From NCBI GenBank assembly GCA_003561495.1, contig PWWM01000069.1, positions 1 through 21,789 of the forward strand: 21,789 nt of DNA, read 5' to 3'. Within the stretch, counting starts at the first letter, position 1. Every line of letters starts with the position of its first letter. The notes beneath the pieces were generated by a model that was not told where the DNA came from, did not search any database, and worked only from the letters and a program-made list of their open reading frames with translations. Source of the DNA: Gammaproteobacteria bacterium. GTDB lineage: Bacteria; Pseudomonadota; Gammaproteobacteria; Xanthomonadales; Wenzhouxiangellaceae. The position numbers were made by a program, and so were the translations under genes. This document shows, piece after piece, positions 1 through 7,296 of this stretch.

Positions 1-254
1 GTATCGGCGGCCAGGGTGAACTGCGGCACCAGCAGCAGTCCACCGCCGACCTGGCGCAGACTGAGATTCATGCGTCCCTGCTCATCGGCAAACACCCGGT
101 AGTTCAGCAAACGCTCCAGAAATCGCTCAAGCCGATCGGAACGATCGCCACGCTCGAAGCCGACCAGCACCAGCAAGCCCGCACCAATGGCGGCGATGGT
201 CTCGTCATCCACCACCACACGGGCCTCGCTGACACGTTGCAACAATCCAATCAT
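1..254 (-). CDS. dtd: D-aminoacyl-tRNA deacylase (partial, C-terminus outside window)
   Basis: Dtd hydrolyses D-amino acids (classically D-Tyr) from mischarged tRNAs in the cytoplasm. The first 84 codons are present. The protein begins MIGLLQRVSEARVVVDDE and continues with GAGLLVLVGFERGD, both typical of the Dtd N-terminus. The piece ends at QFTLAAD, close to the family's conserved SQFTL motif that contributes to the active site. The start is the ATG at 252-254, which sits at the usual family N-terminus. No Shine-Dalgarno sequence precedes it, and a CATAAT hexamer (minus strand, 261-266) lies only 6 bases upstream, so the mRNA may be leaderless. The gene is divergent from the dodecin gene. 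The family call is confident; the length cannot be judged because about 60 residues lie outside the window. Confidence 0.9.
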   Translation of the reverse strand, partial: MIGLLQRVSEARVVVDDETIAAIGAGLLVLVGFERGDRSDRLERFLERLLNYRVFADEQGRMNLSLRQVGGGLLLVPQFTLAAD

Positions 255-260
255 GGCCCG

Positions 261-266
261 ATTATG
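261..266 (-). promoter_or_regulatory. possible -10 element for dtd
   Basis: On the minus strand this reads CATAAT, five of six matches to the sigma70 -10 consensus. The dtd ATG begins 6 bases downstream. No convincing -35 hexamer is seen at 16-18 bases upstream. If used, transcription would start at or next to the start codon. This is a weak call from sequence alone. Confidence 0.3.
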
Positions 267-321
267 CAAAAAAATACGGATCGGGGGTCGATCATCCGAC
301 CTGTGGATTCTTCAATGCCGT

Positions 322-336
322 TCATGAGTCTCATGA
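322..336. promoter_or_regulatory. 15-bp palindrome upstream of dodecin
   Basis: TCATGAG, one central base, then CTCATGA form a perfect 7-bp inverted repeat. It lies 32 bases before the dodecin start codon, where an operator or core promoter would be expected. I cannot name a regulator that binds it. Confidence 0.4.
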
Positions 337-368
337 TAGGCTGAATTCTGAACCCTCGGGAGAACGTC

Positions 369-578
369 ATGAGTGAACATGTTTACAAGCAGATCAAGCT
401 GACCGGTTCATCGAAATCAGGTGTTGAGGACGCCGTCCAGAACGCCATTGCCAAGGCTTCCGAAACGGTCAAGAACATGCGCTGGTTTCAGATCATCGAC
501 ACTCGCGGTCATATCGACAATGGCCGGATTGCCCACTGGCAGGTAACCATCGAGGTTGGATTCACTCTGGAGGAATGA
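369..578 (+). CDS. dodecin (flavin-binding small protein)
   Basis: Dodecins are soluble proteins of about 70 residues that assemble into hollow dodecamers. They bind stacked pairs of flavins, and in some species coenzyme A, and buffer free FMN/FAD or riboflavin. This one has 69 residues, the normal length. It shows the beta-alpha-beta-beta pattern with the signatures EDAVQNAIAKASETVKNMRWF and TRGHIDNGRIAHWQVT. Trp39 in NMRWF matches the conserved flavin-stacking tryptophan, and Gln58 matches the conserved flavin-contacting glutamine. GGGAGA at 358-363 lies 5 bases before the ATG and supports the start. The gene stands alone, divergent from dtd and convergent with the M48 protease gene. The bound ligand cannot be told from sequence. 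Confidence 0.93.
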   Translation: MSEHVYKQIKLTGSSKSGVEDAVQNAIAKASETVKNMRWFQIIDTRGHIDNGRIAHWQVTIEVGFTLEE

Positions 579-641
579 TCGATCGGTTCCGGAGGCCTGG
601 TATCTGTCTGACCGAAATGACAATGCCGAACGGGTATTGGC

Positions 642-2555
642 TCAATCCGATTCGAACAGCGGCAAGGGCACATGTAGCAGGCCGCAGATGACTCGCATCA
701 GTTCCATTTCGGCGGTCACGATCTGCTCATCGTACATGGCCACGCGAGCCATGGCCGCGACCAGCTTTTCCTTTTCCCGGGGCTTGAGCCGGTCCAGCGC
801 CTGCAATGCATCATCCAGTGCCTCGGGCCATTGATCCGGAACCGGTGGCTGGCCGGCGGGCTCGTTGAGCGCGGTTTCCAGTCCCAGGGCATAAGCCCCC
901 TGAACCTGGTCGGGCAGGTCGGGGTGACCATGGTGGGCCAGTATGGCCAGCAAGGTCTTGACTGCTTCGGCCTGCGACTTGAGCGCTTTTGAACCACCGG
1001 CGCCGGCGCGCGAGGGATTGAGCACATCCTCGATCTGACGATTGGTCAGGCGCGCCAGGGCATATTCGAACACATCGATTTTGCCGTCGGCGGCGATCAG
1101 CTCGTCTATCAGTTGCATCAGCTCGCGCAGTTCACCCTCGGGCCGGCGCCTGAGGGCCGGAAAGGCCATTTCCATCAGCGGCAGGCGCTGCTCCGGAGGC
1201 AGCTCGGGAACCGACTGGCGCAGAGCCCGCACCTGGCTTTCGCTGTCACTGCCCAGCACCTGGGCCACCCGCAGCAATTGCTGTTCAGCAATCTCGTCGT
1301 CTTTGGACAACAGCAGATAACAGATCACCTCCGGAGCCCATTCGTCGGAATGGGCGGCCCGTTCCAGCGGTTTCGGGATGGCTGCAGCCAGGGCGGCTGC
1401 CAGAAACACCTGGTTGAGGCCGGGTTGACCAATCTTTTCGGCCAGATTGTCCGCATCCAACGGCAGACCACCGGGGCCGCGCCGAGGTTCGGCTTCACTG
1501 CTTTCGCGCCCGGACTCTTCGCTTTCAGCCTTGCGTGACTGGGCATGGCGATCGAGCTTCACGGCCAGTTCCTTGAGCTCCTCGGGCCGGAAGTTCGGAT
1601 CAATGGCCTTGATACGACTTTCCAGTGGCGGATGGGTGGCAAACATCTGATACCCCATGCCGGTGGAAAACAGCATGTGACCAACTTCCTCGGTGTCGGT
1701 GGTCATGAAGGATCCGGCGTGCAGGGCGCCGATCTTTTTCAGGGCGCCGGCAATGCCATCCGGATGACGGGTGAACTGTACGGCAGAGGCATCGGCCAGG
1801 TACTCGCGCTGGCGCGAGACCGCCGCCTTGATCCAGCGCCCGAAAAACAGGCCAATGTAACCAATGATCACCACCGCCAGACCGAACAGCAATGCCGGCG
1901 CGGCAGCTCGGGAGTCCCGGGCGAATCGGGCGCTGAACAACAAGCGTCGACCAATGATCGAAATCACCAGAATGCCGAACAGAATCCCGATCAGGCGAAT
2001 ATTCAGGCGCATGTCACCGTTGAAGATGTGCGCGAACTCGTGGGCGATCACGCCCTGCAGTTCGTCCCGGTCAAGATGCTCCAGGGTTCCACGGGTAACG
2101 GCCACGGCCGCGTCCGAGGTCGAGAATCCGGCGGCGAAGGCATTGATGCCCTGCTCGTGCTCGAGCACGTAGACCTCGGGCACGGGGATGCCGGAGGCAA
2201 TCGCCATTTCCTCGACCACGTTGTGCAAGCGTCGACGCAGCGGGTCACGGGTATCGGGCTCGACCCGCGTGCCACCCAGCGCCCGGGCAATTTCTCCGCC
2301 GCCACTGTTGAGCTGCATACTGCGAAAAGCGCTGGCCAGGCCAATGATGGCGCCGGTGATCAACGTGGTCGCCAGAATCAACCCGGCATTCTCGGCGATC
2401 ATCCGGCCGGGATCACCGTCGGGCACATGGACGCCCAGGGTGGTCAAGATCACGGCATTGACCGCCACGATGATGCCAATCACCGCCAACGAGAAAAGCA
2501 CCACCAGAAACCGCGTCTGGCGGCGGGCCTTGTCCTGGTGCTCGAAGAAGTTCAT
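642..2555 (-). CDS. M48 family membrane metalloprotease with C-terminal TerB-like extension
   Basis: Membrane-bound zinc metalloprotease of 637 residues, related to HtpX/Ste24 (family M48), presumed to act in inner-membrane quality control. Membrane segments are seen near residues 16-40, 52-76, 186-203 and 219-238. The zinc motif HEFAH is at 172-176, and the third ligand is expected at Glu251 in REYLADASA. A conserved ATHPPLESRI follows the protease core. HtpX is about 290 residues; here about 290 more follow a charged linker, with two acidic-helix stretches (IDELIAADGKIDVFEYAL and MYDEQIVTAEMELMRVICG) that resemble TerB-type domains (inference). The ATG at 2555 is preferred because MNFFEHQDKARRQTRF leads directly into the first membrane helix; a TTG 14 codons upstream would translate the repeat arm. 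It follows lemA, a common pairing. Confidence 0.88.
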   Translation of the reverse strand: MNFFEHQDKARRQTRFLVVLFSLAVIGIIVAVNAVILTTLGVHVPDGDPGRMIAENAGLILATTLITGAIIGLASAFRSMQLNSGGGEIARALGGTRVEPDTRDPLRRRLHNVVEEMAIASGIPVPEVYVLEHEQGINAFAAGFSTSDAAVAVTRGTLEHLDRDELQGVIAHEFAHIFNGDMRLNIRLIGILFGILVISIIGRRLLFSARFARDSRAAAPALLFGLAVVIIGYIGLFFGRWIKAAVSRQREYLADASAVQFTRHPDGIAGALKKIGALHAGSFMTTDTEEVGHMLFSTGMGYQMFATHPPLESRIKAIDPNFRPEELKELAVKLDRHAQSRKAESEESGRESSEAEPRRGPGGLPLDADNLAEKIGQPGLNQVFLAAALAAAIPKPLERAAHSDEWAPEVICYLLLSKDDEIAEQQLLRVAQVLGSDSESQVRALRQSVPELPPEQRLPLMEMAFPALRRRPEGELRELMQLIDELIAADGKIDVFEYALARLTNRQIEDVLNPSRAGAGGSKALKSQAEAVKTLLAILAHHGHPDLPDQVQGAYALGLETALNEPAGQPPVPDQWPEALDDALQALDRLKPREKEKLVAAMARVAMYDEQIVTAEMELMRVICGLLHVPLPLFESD

Positions 2556-2563
2556 GGGAGAGC

Positions 2564-2670
2564 GGTGAAAGGTAAAAGGTAAAAGGTGAAAGGACAATAC
2601 GCGCTAACGAAGCCCCTGCCCCTCATCCTTTTTCCTTTCACCTTTCACCTTTCACCTTTCACCTTTTACC
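2564..2670. repeat. inverted array of 7-bp repeats between lemA and the M48 gene
   Basis: The left arm (2564-2593) reads GGTGAAA, GGTAAAA, GGTAAAA, GGTGAAA, GG. The right arm (2634-2670) reads CC followed by four TTTCACC units and one TTTTACC, with a degenerate CCTTTTT unit just before it at 2627-2633. The spacer is about 40 bases. In the lemA-M48 transcript the 30-base arms can pair along their whole length with only two G-U wobbles. The array starts a few bases after the lemA stop codon and ends 8 bases before the M48 start codon, so the folded form could hinder M48 translation or terminate transcripts. It could also be a dispersed genomic repeat family. Confidence 0.85.
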
Positions 2671-2674
2671 GCTT

Positions 2675-3262
2675 TCACCCAAAATTCACCTGTACCGCTT
2701 CGCGCTTGGCCGGGTCTTCGATATCGAGGAGCTGGGCTGGCTGGAAGCTGAACATGCCGGCGATGATGTTGTTCGGGAAGCTCTCGCGCAGGATGTTGTA
2801 GCTCATGACCGAGTCGTTGAAGTTCTGGCGAGCAAAGGCGACCTTGTTTTCGGTGCTGGTCAACTCTTCGGAGAGCTGCATCATGTTCTGGTTGGCCTTG
2901 AGGTCGGGGTAGTTTTCCGACAGCGCGAACAGACGGCCCAGGGCGCCGGACAAGCCCTGCTCGGCCTCGCCGAGTTTCTTGACCGCTTCCGGGTTGCCCG
3001 GATCGGATGAGGCGGCCTTGAGCTGGTTGACGGCGCCGTTGCGGGCCTGGATTACTGCTTCCAGGGTTTCCCGTTCGTGGCTCATGTACTTCTTGGCCAC
3101 CTCGACCAGGTTGGGAATCAGATCATAGCGACGGGTCAACTGCACATCGATCTGGGCAAAGGCGTTCTTGTAGCGATTACGCGCCGCGACCAGACGGTTG
3201 TAGATGGCGATGACGAAGATGGCCAGTGCAATCAGCACTGCCAGAAAAATCAACACTTCCAT
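2675..3262 (-). CDS. lemA: LemA family membrane protein
   Basis: LemA family protein of 195 residues, the usual length. It has one N-terminal membrane helix (about residues 3-23, VLIFLAVLIALAIFVIAIY) followed by a long helical domain on the outer face of the membrane. The family hallmark is clear: YNRLVAARNRYKNAFAQIDVQLTRRYDLIPNLVEVAKKY, as is the later FNDSVMSYN then FPNNIIAGMF stretch. The biochemical role of LemA is not firmly established. It is often encoded with M48 or TPM-domain proteins, which suggests a part in envelope proteolysis or stress. AGGAG lies about 9 bases before the ATG. The last codons run straight into the heptamer repeat array, and the M48 gene follows 119 bases downstream, probably as one transcript. 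Confidence 0.93.
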   Translation of the reverse strand: MEVLIFLAVLIALAIFVIAIYNRLVAARNRYKNAFAQIDVQLTRRYDLIPNLVEVAKKYMSHERETLEAVIQARNGAVNQLKAASSDPGNPEAVKKLGEAEQGLSGALGRLFALSENYPDLKANQNMMQLSEELTSTENKVAFARQNFNDSVMSYNILRESFPNNIIAGMFSFQPAQLLDIEDPAKREAVQVNFG

Positions 3263-3315
3263 GAGACCGGCTCCTGATGAGTGGCAACAGGCTAGCAGTT
3301 TACCTGTTTAGCCGA

Positions 3316-6300
3316 TCAAAGTCCCCTTTCCTGATCGGCATTTTTCTCCATTGAATGCTGCAGACGCCAATCCAGCAGTAGTCCCAGCAAACGGCTTTCC
3401 ACCAGCGGCCATCGCAAGGAATGGATCGTACCGCCAAATCGTATCGATGCCGGGGGACTGCGATAGGGTATGTCCAGGCGGATCAGGTGAGCGGTGCGAT
3501 TCAGCCAGGGCTCAAGCTCGGGACCCGGACCCAGGTGATCGACCAGCAAGGCGGTACAGTCTCTTGGCTGAGCCCTGCGGGCATCGATCACGGTAAACTG
3601 CCAGCGCCTGGCCAGGCGCAGCAGGATCCGATAACTGGATGGATCCATCGCGGAAGCAAGAACGGTGTCCCCGAGCAATTCCGTCAGTGGGAAGCGGGTG
3701 GAGCGCGTTTCCGGCAATACCGGCAAGCGAACGACAAAAGTCGAACCTCTTTGCTGACGTTCTGTCAATTCCAGCTCACCGTTCATGGCCGCCACCAGGC
3801 GTCGGCAGATCGCAAGACCCAGACCAGAGCCACTGTGAGAGCGGGTGATGGAGGCATCAAGCTGTGAGAACGGCTGGAACAGACGCTCGCGGTCCTCAGG
3901 GCCTATGCCGGGACCGGAATCCGACACGCTGATTTTCAGCCAACCGGGCTGCCAGCATTCGGCCGCCAGTTCGATGGCGCCTTCATCGGTGAATTTCACT
4001 GCGTTGCTGAGCAGGTTGCCGAGAACCTGGACGATCCGACCGGCGTCCCCATGACCCAACAGGGGCAGATCGGAAGCAATGCGCAGGCGCAAGTCAATGT
4101 TCTTGCGGGCGGCGTTGGGACCATGCAGGTCGACCACCTGCTCCAGTAGCGAGACCAGCTCGAAAGGAGCGATGTCAAGGTCCAGACGGCCGGCCTCGAT
4201 GCGGGAAATATCGAGCACATCGTCAATGATGCGCTGAAGCTGCATGCCGGACTGCCTCAAGGTGGCCAGCAACTCCAACTGCTCCGGCGTGGCGCGTGTG
4301 TCATGCAGCAACTCCAGCATCCCCAGCACCCCGTGCAGGGGCGTGCGAATTTCGTGGCTCATGGTGGCCAGAAACTCGGACTTGGCCGCACTGGCCTCCT
4401 CGGCCCGCTCGGCCAGGGCGCGGACGCGCTCGATCAGCAACAGATTGTGCAAGGCCTGGGATGCGGTCTGCTGCAGCAGGCGCAGACGTTCATCGTGATC
4501 GGGCTGGAATCCCTCGCTCCCCGATTCAATCAGGCAACGGGCCACGACCTGATCCTCGACTCTGAAATCCACCACTTGCTGATGCGGCGACAAACGTGGA
4601 TGGGGCTCGTCGGCACGCTCCAAGAGATCCAGACGTTCTGCACCTGCCCCGACTGTGACAGGCTCATCGGGAAGCTGCTCATGACGATATTGGAACCAGG
4701 CGCGCTCGGCCCCGGTGACCTGGCACAATTCCTCGGCAATCACCCGGGCCAGCGTGTCGGGCAGAAGGTTGCGATTGAGGCGCTCGACCACCTGACGCTG
4801 CTCCTCGGCCAAGGCACGCTTCTGACGGGCTTCCTCCATTTCGCGCCGTCGCTGGCGAGTGAGCCGATAGCCACGCCAACCGGCGCCGGCGCCTCCGACC
4901 AGAACCAGGCCATACAAGGCGATCGCCCAGTTGCTTCGCCATGGTGGTGGCTGGATTCGGAACTCCAGCTCATCGCCAATTTCATTCCACAGGCCATCCG
5001 GCGTCGCGGCCTGAACCTGGAACCGGTATCGCCCCGGGGTCAGATTGCTGTAGAAGTGTCGATCCTGCCCGGCCAGTTCCAGCCAGCCAGCCTCCCAGCC
5101 GTCAAGACGCAAGCGATAGCGCGTCTGGTCCGGGGAAATATAGGATGGCGCAACAAACCGCATACCGACCGAATTGTCATTGTGGGACAGTTCAATGCTC
5201 TTGCGCTCTCCAGGGGCGATGGTCCAGTTTCGTCCCCCGGCTTCCAGGTCAGTGATGTGAACCGGCGGGGCCGTGTCGCTACCACGAATTTTTGCAGGAT
5301 CGACCACCAACAGCCCCCGGCTGGTTCCAATGGCCAAACGTCCATCGTCCATATGAACGGCGGCATTCTGAAGAAACTCGGTGACGGCCAGACCATCGTC
5401 GCGACTGAAGCGCCGGATTTGGCCCGTTTGCGGATCCACCCTGGCCAGGCCATTGGACAGCACCAGCCAGACATGGCCGGTTTCGCTACCAAACAAACGC
5501 ATGACCCGACCTCCGGGCAAGGCCTCACTCAGTGACCAGGACCGACGCTGCTCCAGACTCTGCTCTCCCTGGCGCCAGACCTTGAGCGAAAACTCGGTGG
5601 CAAACCAGAGATCACCATCAATCCAGGCCAGGGCATGAATGCGCCCACGTGGGCTGCGAAGTTGATGATCAAAACCCCGACCCGCCTGATAGCGGTAAAT
5701 GTCACGTCGCCCGGCTACCCACCAGTCACCGTCATGATCATGAACCGGCATGCCGATTCCGTTTTCCGGCAGGTGATAATAGCCCTCGCCCTCTGCATGG
5801 AAATATTCGCGCTCTCCATCCTCGATCGAGACCCGAAACAGTCCGGCATCGAAAGTGTTGACCCACAATCGACCCTGCCCGTCCGGCAACATGAAAGCGA
5901 ACGTTCCCTGGTCGATCTCTTCACGCTCGAGCAAACGCTGGCTGACAACTTGCTCAACCTTGTCAAAGGCCACGATGCTGCGGGAAAGCCCCAGGAGAAG
6001 ATGATCGTCGTGATCCACCATGAAGCTCGCATCCGGGTGACCATTCGACTCGAATCTCTCGAATACCTCCTCAAACCATTTGACTTCACCGGTCTCCAGA
6101 TCAAGGCGTTGAATGCCTTCTTCAACATTACCCACCCAGAGAACCGGTTCGGAATTCTTCTGGGTTACGGCTCGAACGGATTGCAATTGAAAGCCGGTCT
6201 CGGAACCGGGCAAAGCCTGGTAACGAGTGAAGGCTTCATAACCCGGTGGCAGGTAGGCCACTCCGTGGTGCATGGCGGACAACCACATGCCACCCTCGGC

Positions 6301-7260
6301 GTCCATCATTACGCCCAGCAAACGATTGGTTGGCAGACCATCCTGGACGCCATCGACCCGCCTGATCCATTCCTTTTTACCGGATCCAGGCTCCCATTTG
6401 AGTAACCCGCCATAGGTGCTCATCAAAAGGCGGCCATCCTCGGCCTCGGCGATCTCGGTAATGGTGTCGTTGAGCTCGAGCAGGAATCTGCTTGTGTGGT
6501 CACTTTCGATCTCGAGCAGCCGATTCCTTTGCACCAGCATCAAGGTGCCGTCAGACAGTTCGGCAAAGGAATTGAAGATCGGGTCCCCGGCGGCAATGTC
6601 GCGCTCGAAGAGCGTTTCGAACTGGTCGTCATCCGGAGTGGCCAGCACACCAACCCGATCGGATTGAATGGACCAGATCCGGCACCGGGAATCGACCCGG
6701 ACCTGCAATTGAAACCCGCTTTCCGCCAGACCGTATTCTTCACTCTGGCGGAAAAACCGCAGCGAGTCTTCGGCCGGATCAAAGCGTGCAACGCCGCCGC
6801 GCATGAACGACAGCCAGACTCCACCCTGACAGTCCTCGGCAATGGACCAGACCTCCTGGTCCGGCAAGGGCCCACCCTCGGCTTCGGGCGCAAGATGGTG
6901 TCGGATGGTCAGGTCCGGCCCGATGGCCACCACCCCTTGTCCGGAAATTCCCGCCCAGACCAGGCCGCTGCTGTGCGCGTCCAGTGTTGTGATGTTGATC
7001 CCGGGCAAGGCATCCGGGCGCGTCACATCGTGACTGATCAGATTGAGTCGGCGTCCTTCGTGGCGAACCAGGCCGCCCTGAGTGCCGATCCAGACATAAC
7101 CAAAATGATCCTGCACAACCGCCTCGACACGACTGTCAGGCAAACCGTCGACAACCCCCAGAATGCGAAAAACCGGCCCCAGGTCCGAGGCCGGCAGTAA
7201 AGCGGGTATGGCAATCAGCAGGCCGAGCAATACACCGGCCTGCAACCGGGCAATCATCAT
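3316..7260 (-). CDS. hybrid-like sensor histidine kinase with periplasmic propeller and Y_Y_Y domain
   Basis: Membrane sensor kinase of about 1314 residues. After an N-terminal hydrophobic signal come two-component propeller repeats (about 35-660, for example DHFGYVWIGTQGGL and GHVWLVLSNGLARVD), a Y_Y_Y domain (about 690-770), a membrane helix (778-797), a coiled coil, a GAF-like region (about 830-945), HisKA with FLATMSHEIRTPLHG (His969) and HATPase with NLLSNAVKF, DSGPGIG and GSGLGLAI. The 120-residue tail resembles a decayed receiver: LLVDHLGPG could hold the Asp (1241), but the conserved Lys of KPL is Trp. There is no DNA-binding domain, unlike Bacteroides HTCS proteins. The ATG at 7260 has AAGG 8 bases upstream; a GTG at 7287, 9 bases after the preceding stop, is the alternative. 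Last gene of the TonB2 operon. Ligand and target unknown. Confidence 0.88.
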   Translation of the reverse strand: MMIARLQAGVLLGLLIAIPALLPASDLGPVFRILGVVDGLPDSRVEAVVQDHFGYVWIGTQGGLVRHEGRRLNLISHDVTRPDALPGINITTLDAHSSGLVWAGISGQGVVAIGPDLTIRHHLAPEAEGGPLPDQEVWSIAEDCQGGVWLSFMRGGVARFDPAEDSLRFFRQSEEYGLAESGFQLQVRVDSRCRIWSIQSDRVGVLATPDDDQFETLFERDIAAGDPIFNSFAELSDGTLMLVQRNRLLEIESDHTSRFLLELNDTITEIAEAEDGRLLMSTYGGLLKWEPGSGKKEWIRRVDGVQDGLPTNRLLGVMMDAEGGMWLSAMHHGVAYLPPGYEAFTRYQALPGSETGFQLQSVRAVTQKNSEPVLWVGNVEEGIQRLDLETGEVKWFEEVFERFESNGHPDASFMVDHDDHLLLGLSRSIVAFDKVEQVVSQRLLEREEIDQGTFAFMLPDGQGRLWVNTFDAGLFRVSIEDGEREYFHAEGEGYYHLPENGIGMPVHDHDGDWWVAGRRDIYRYQAGRGFDHQLRSPRGRIHALAWIDGDLWFATEFSLKVWRQGEQSLEQRRSWSLSEALPGGRVMRLFGSETGHVWLVLSNGLARVDPQTGQIRRFSRDDGLAVTEFLQNAAVHMDDGRLAIGTSRGLLVVDPAKIRGSDTAPPVHITDLEAGGRNWTIAPGERKSIELSHNDNSVGMRFVAPSYISPDQTRYRLRLDGWEAGWLELAGQDRHFYSNLTPGRYRFQVQAATPDGLWNEIGDELEFRIQPPPWRSNWAIALYGLVLVGGAGAGWRGYRLTRQRRREMEEARQKRALAEEQRQVVERLNRNLLPDTLARVIAEELCQVTGAERAWFQYRHEQLPDEPVTVGAGAERLDLLERADEPHPRLSPHQQVVDFRVEDQVVARCLIESGSEGFQPDHDERLRLLQQTASQALHNLLLIERVRALAERAEEASAAKSEFLATMSHEIRTPLHGVLGMLELLHDTRATPEQLELLATLRQSGMQLQRIIDDVLDISRIEAGRLDLDIAPFELVSLLEQVVDLHGPNAARKNIDLRLRIASDLPLLGHGDAGRIVQVLGNLLSNAVKFTDEGAIELAAECWQPGWLKISVSDSGPGIGPEDRERLFQPFSQLDASITRSHSGSGLGLAICRRLVAAMNGELELTERQQRGSTFVVRLPVLPETRSTRFPLTELLGDTVLASAMDPSSYRILLRLARRWQFTVIDARRAQPRDCTALLVDHLGPGPELEPWLNRTAHLIRLDIPYRSPPASIRFGGTIHSLRWPLVESRLLGLLLDWRLQHSMEKNADQERGL

Positions 7261-7296
7261 GGGCAATGCCTTGCCCGGCGTGTTCACGGCACCGCT

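Noticed and set aside
579..641. Terminator between the convergent dodecin and M48 genes
   Set aside because: No GC-rich stem with a T-run could be found; only scattered short complementary pieces are present.
1545..2582. Plus-strand open frame of 345 residues opposite the M48 gene
   Set aside because: It is antisense to a gene with an intact HEFAH motif and membrane helices, is rich in Gly/Gln/His without domain structure, and runs into the repeat arm.
2556..2597. TTG start giving a 14-residue N-terminal extension of the M48 protease
   Set aside because: The extension (MSFHLLPFTFHRSP) is just a translation of the heptamer repeats, and the ATG at 2555 begins the natural N-terminus before the first membrane helix.
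4303..5535. Plus-strand open frame of 410 residues inside the kinase gene
   Set aside because: It lies wholly antisense to the kinase, whose domains are clear on the minus strand. Its composition is low-quality and matches no family I know. It is a GC-rich shadow frame.
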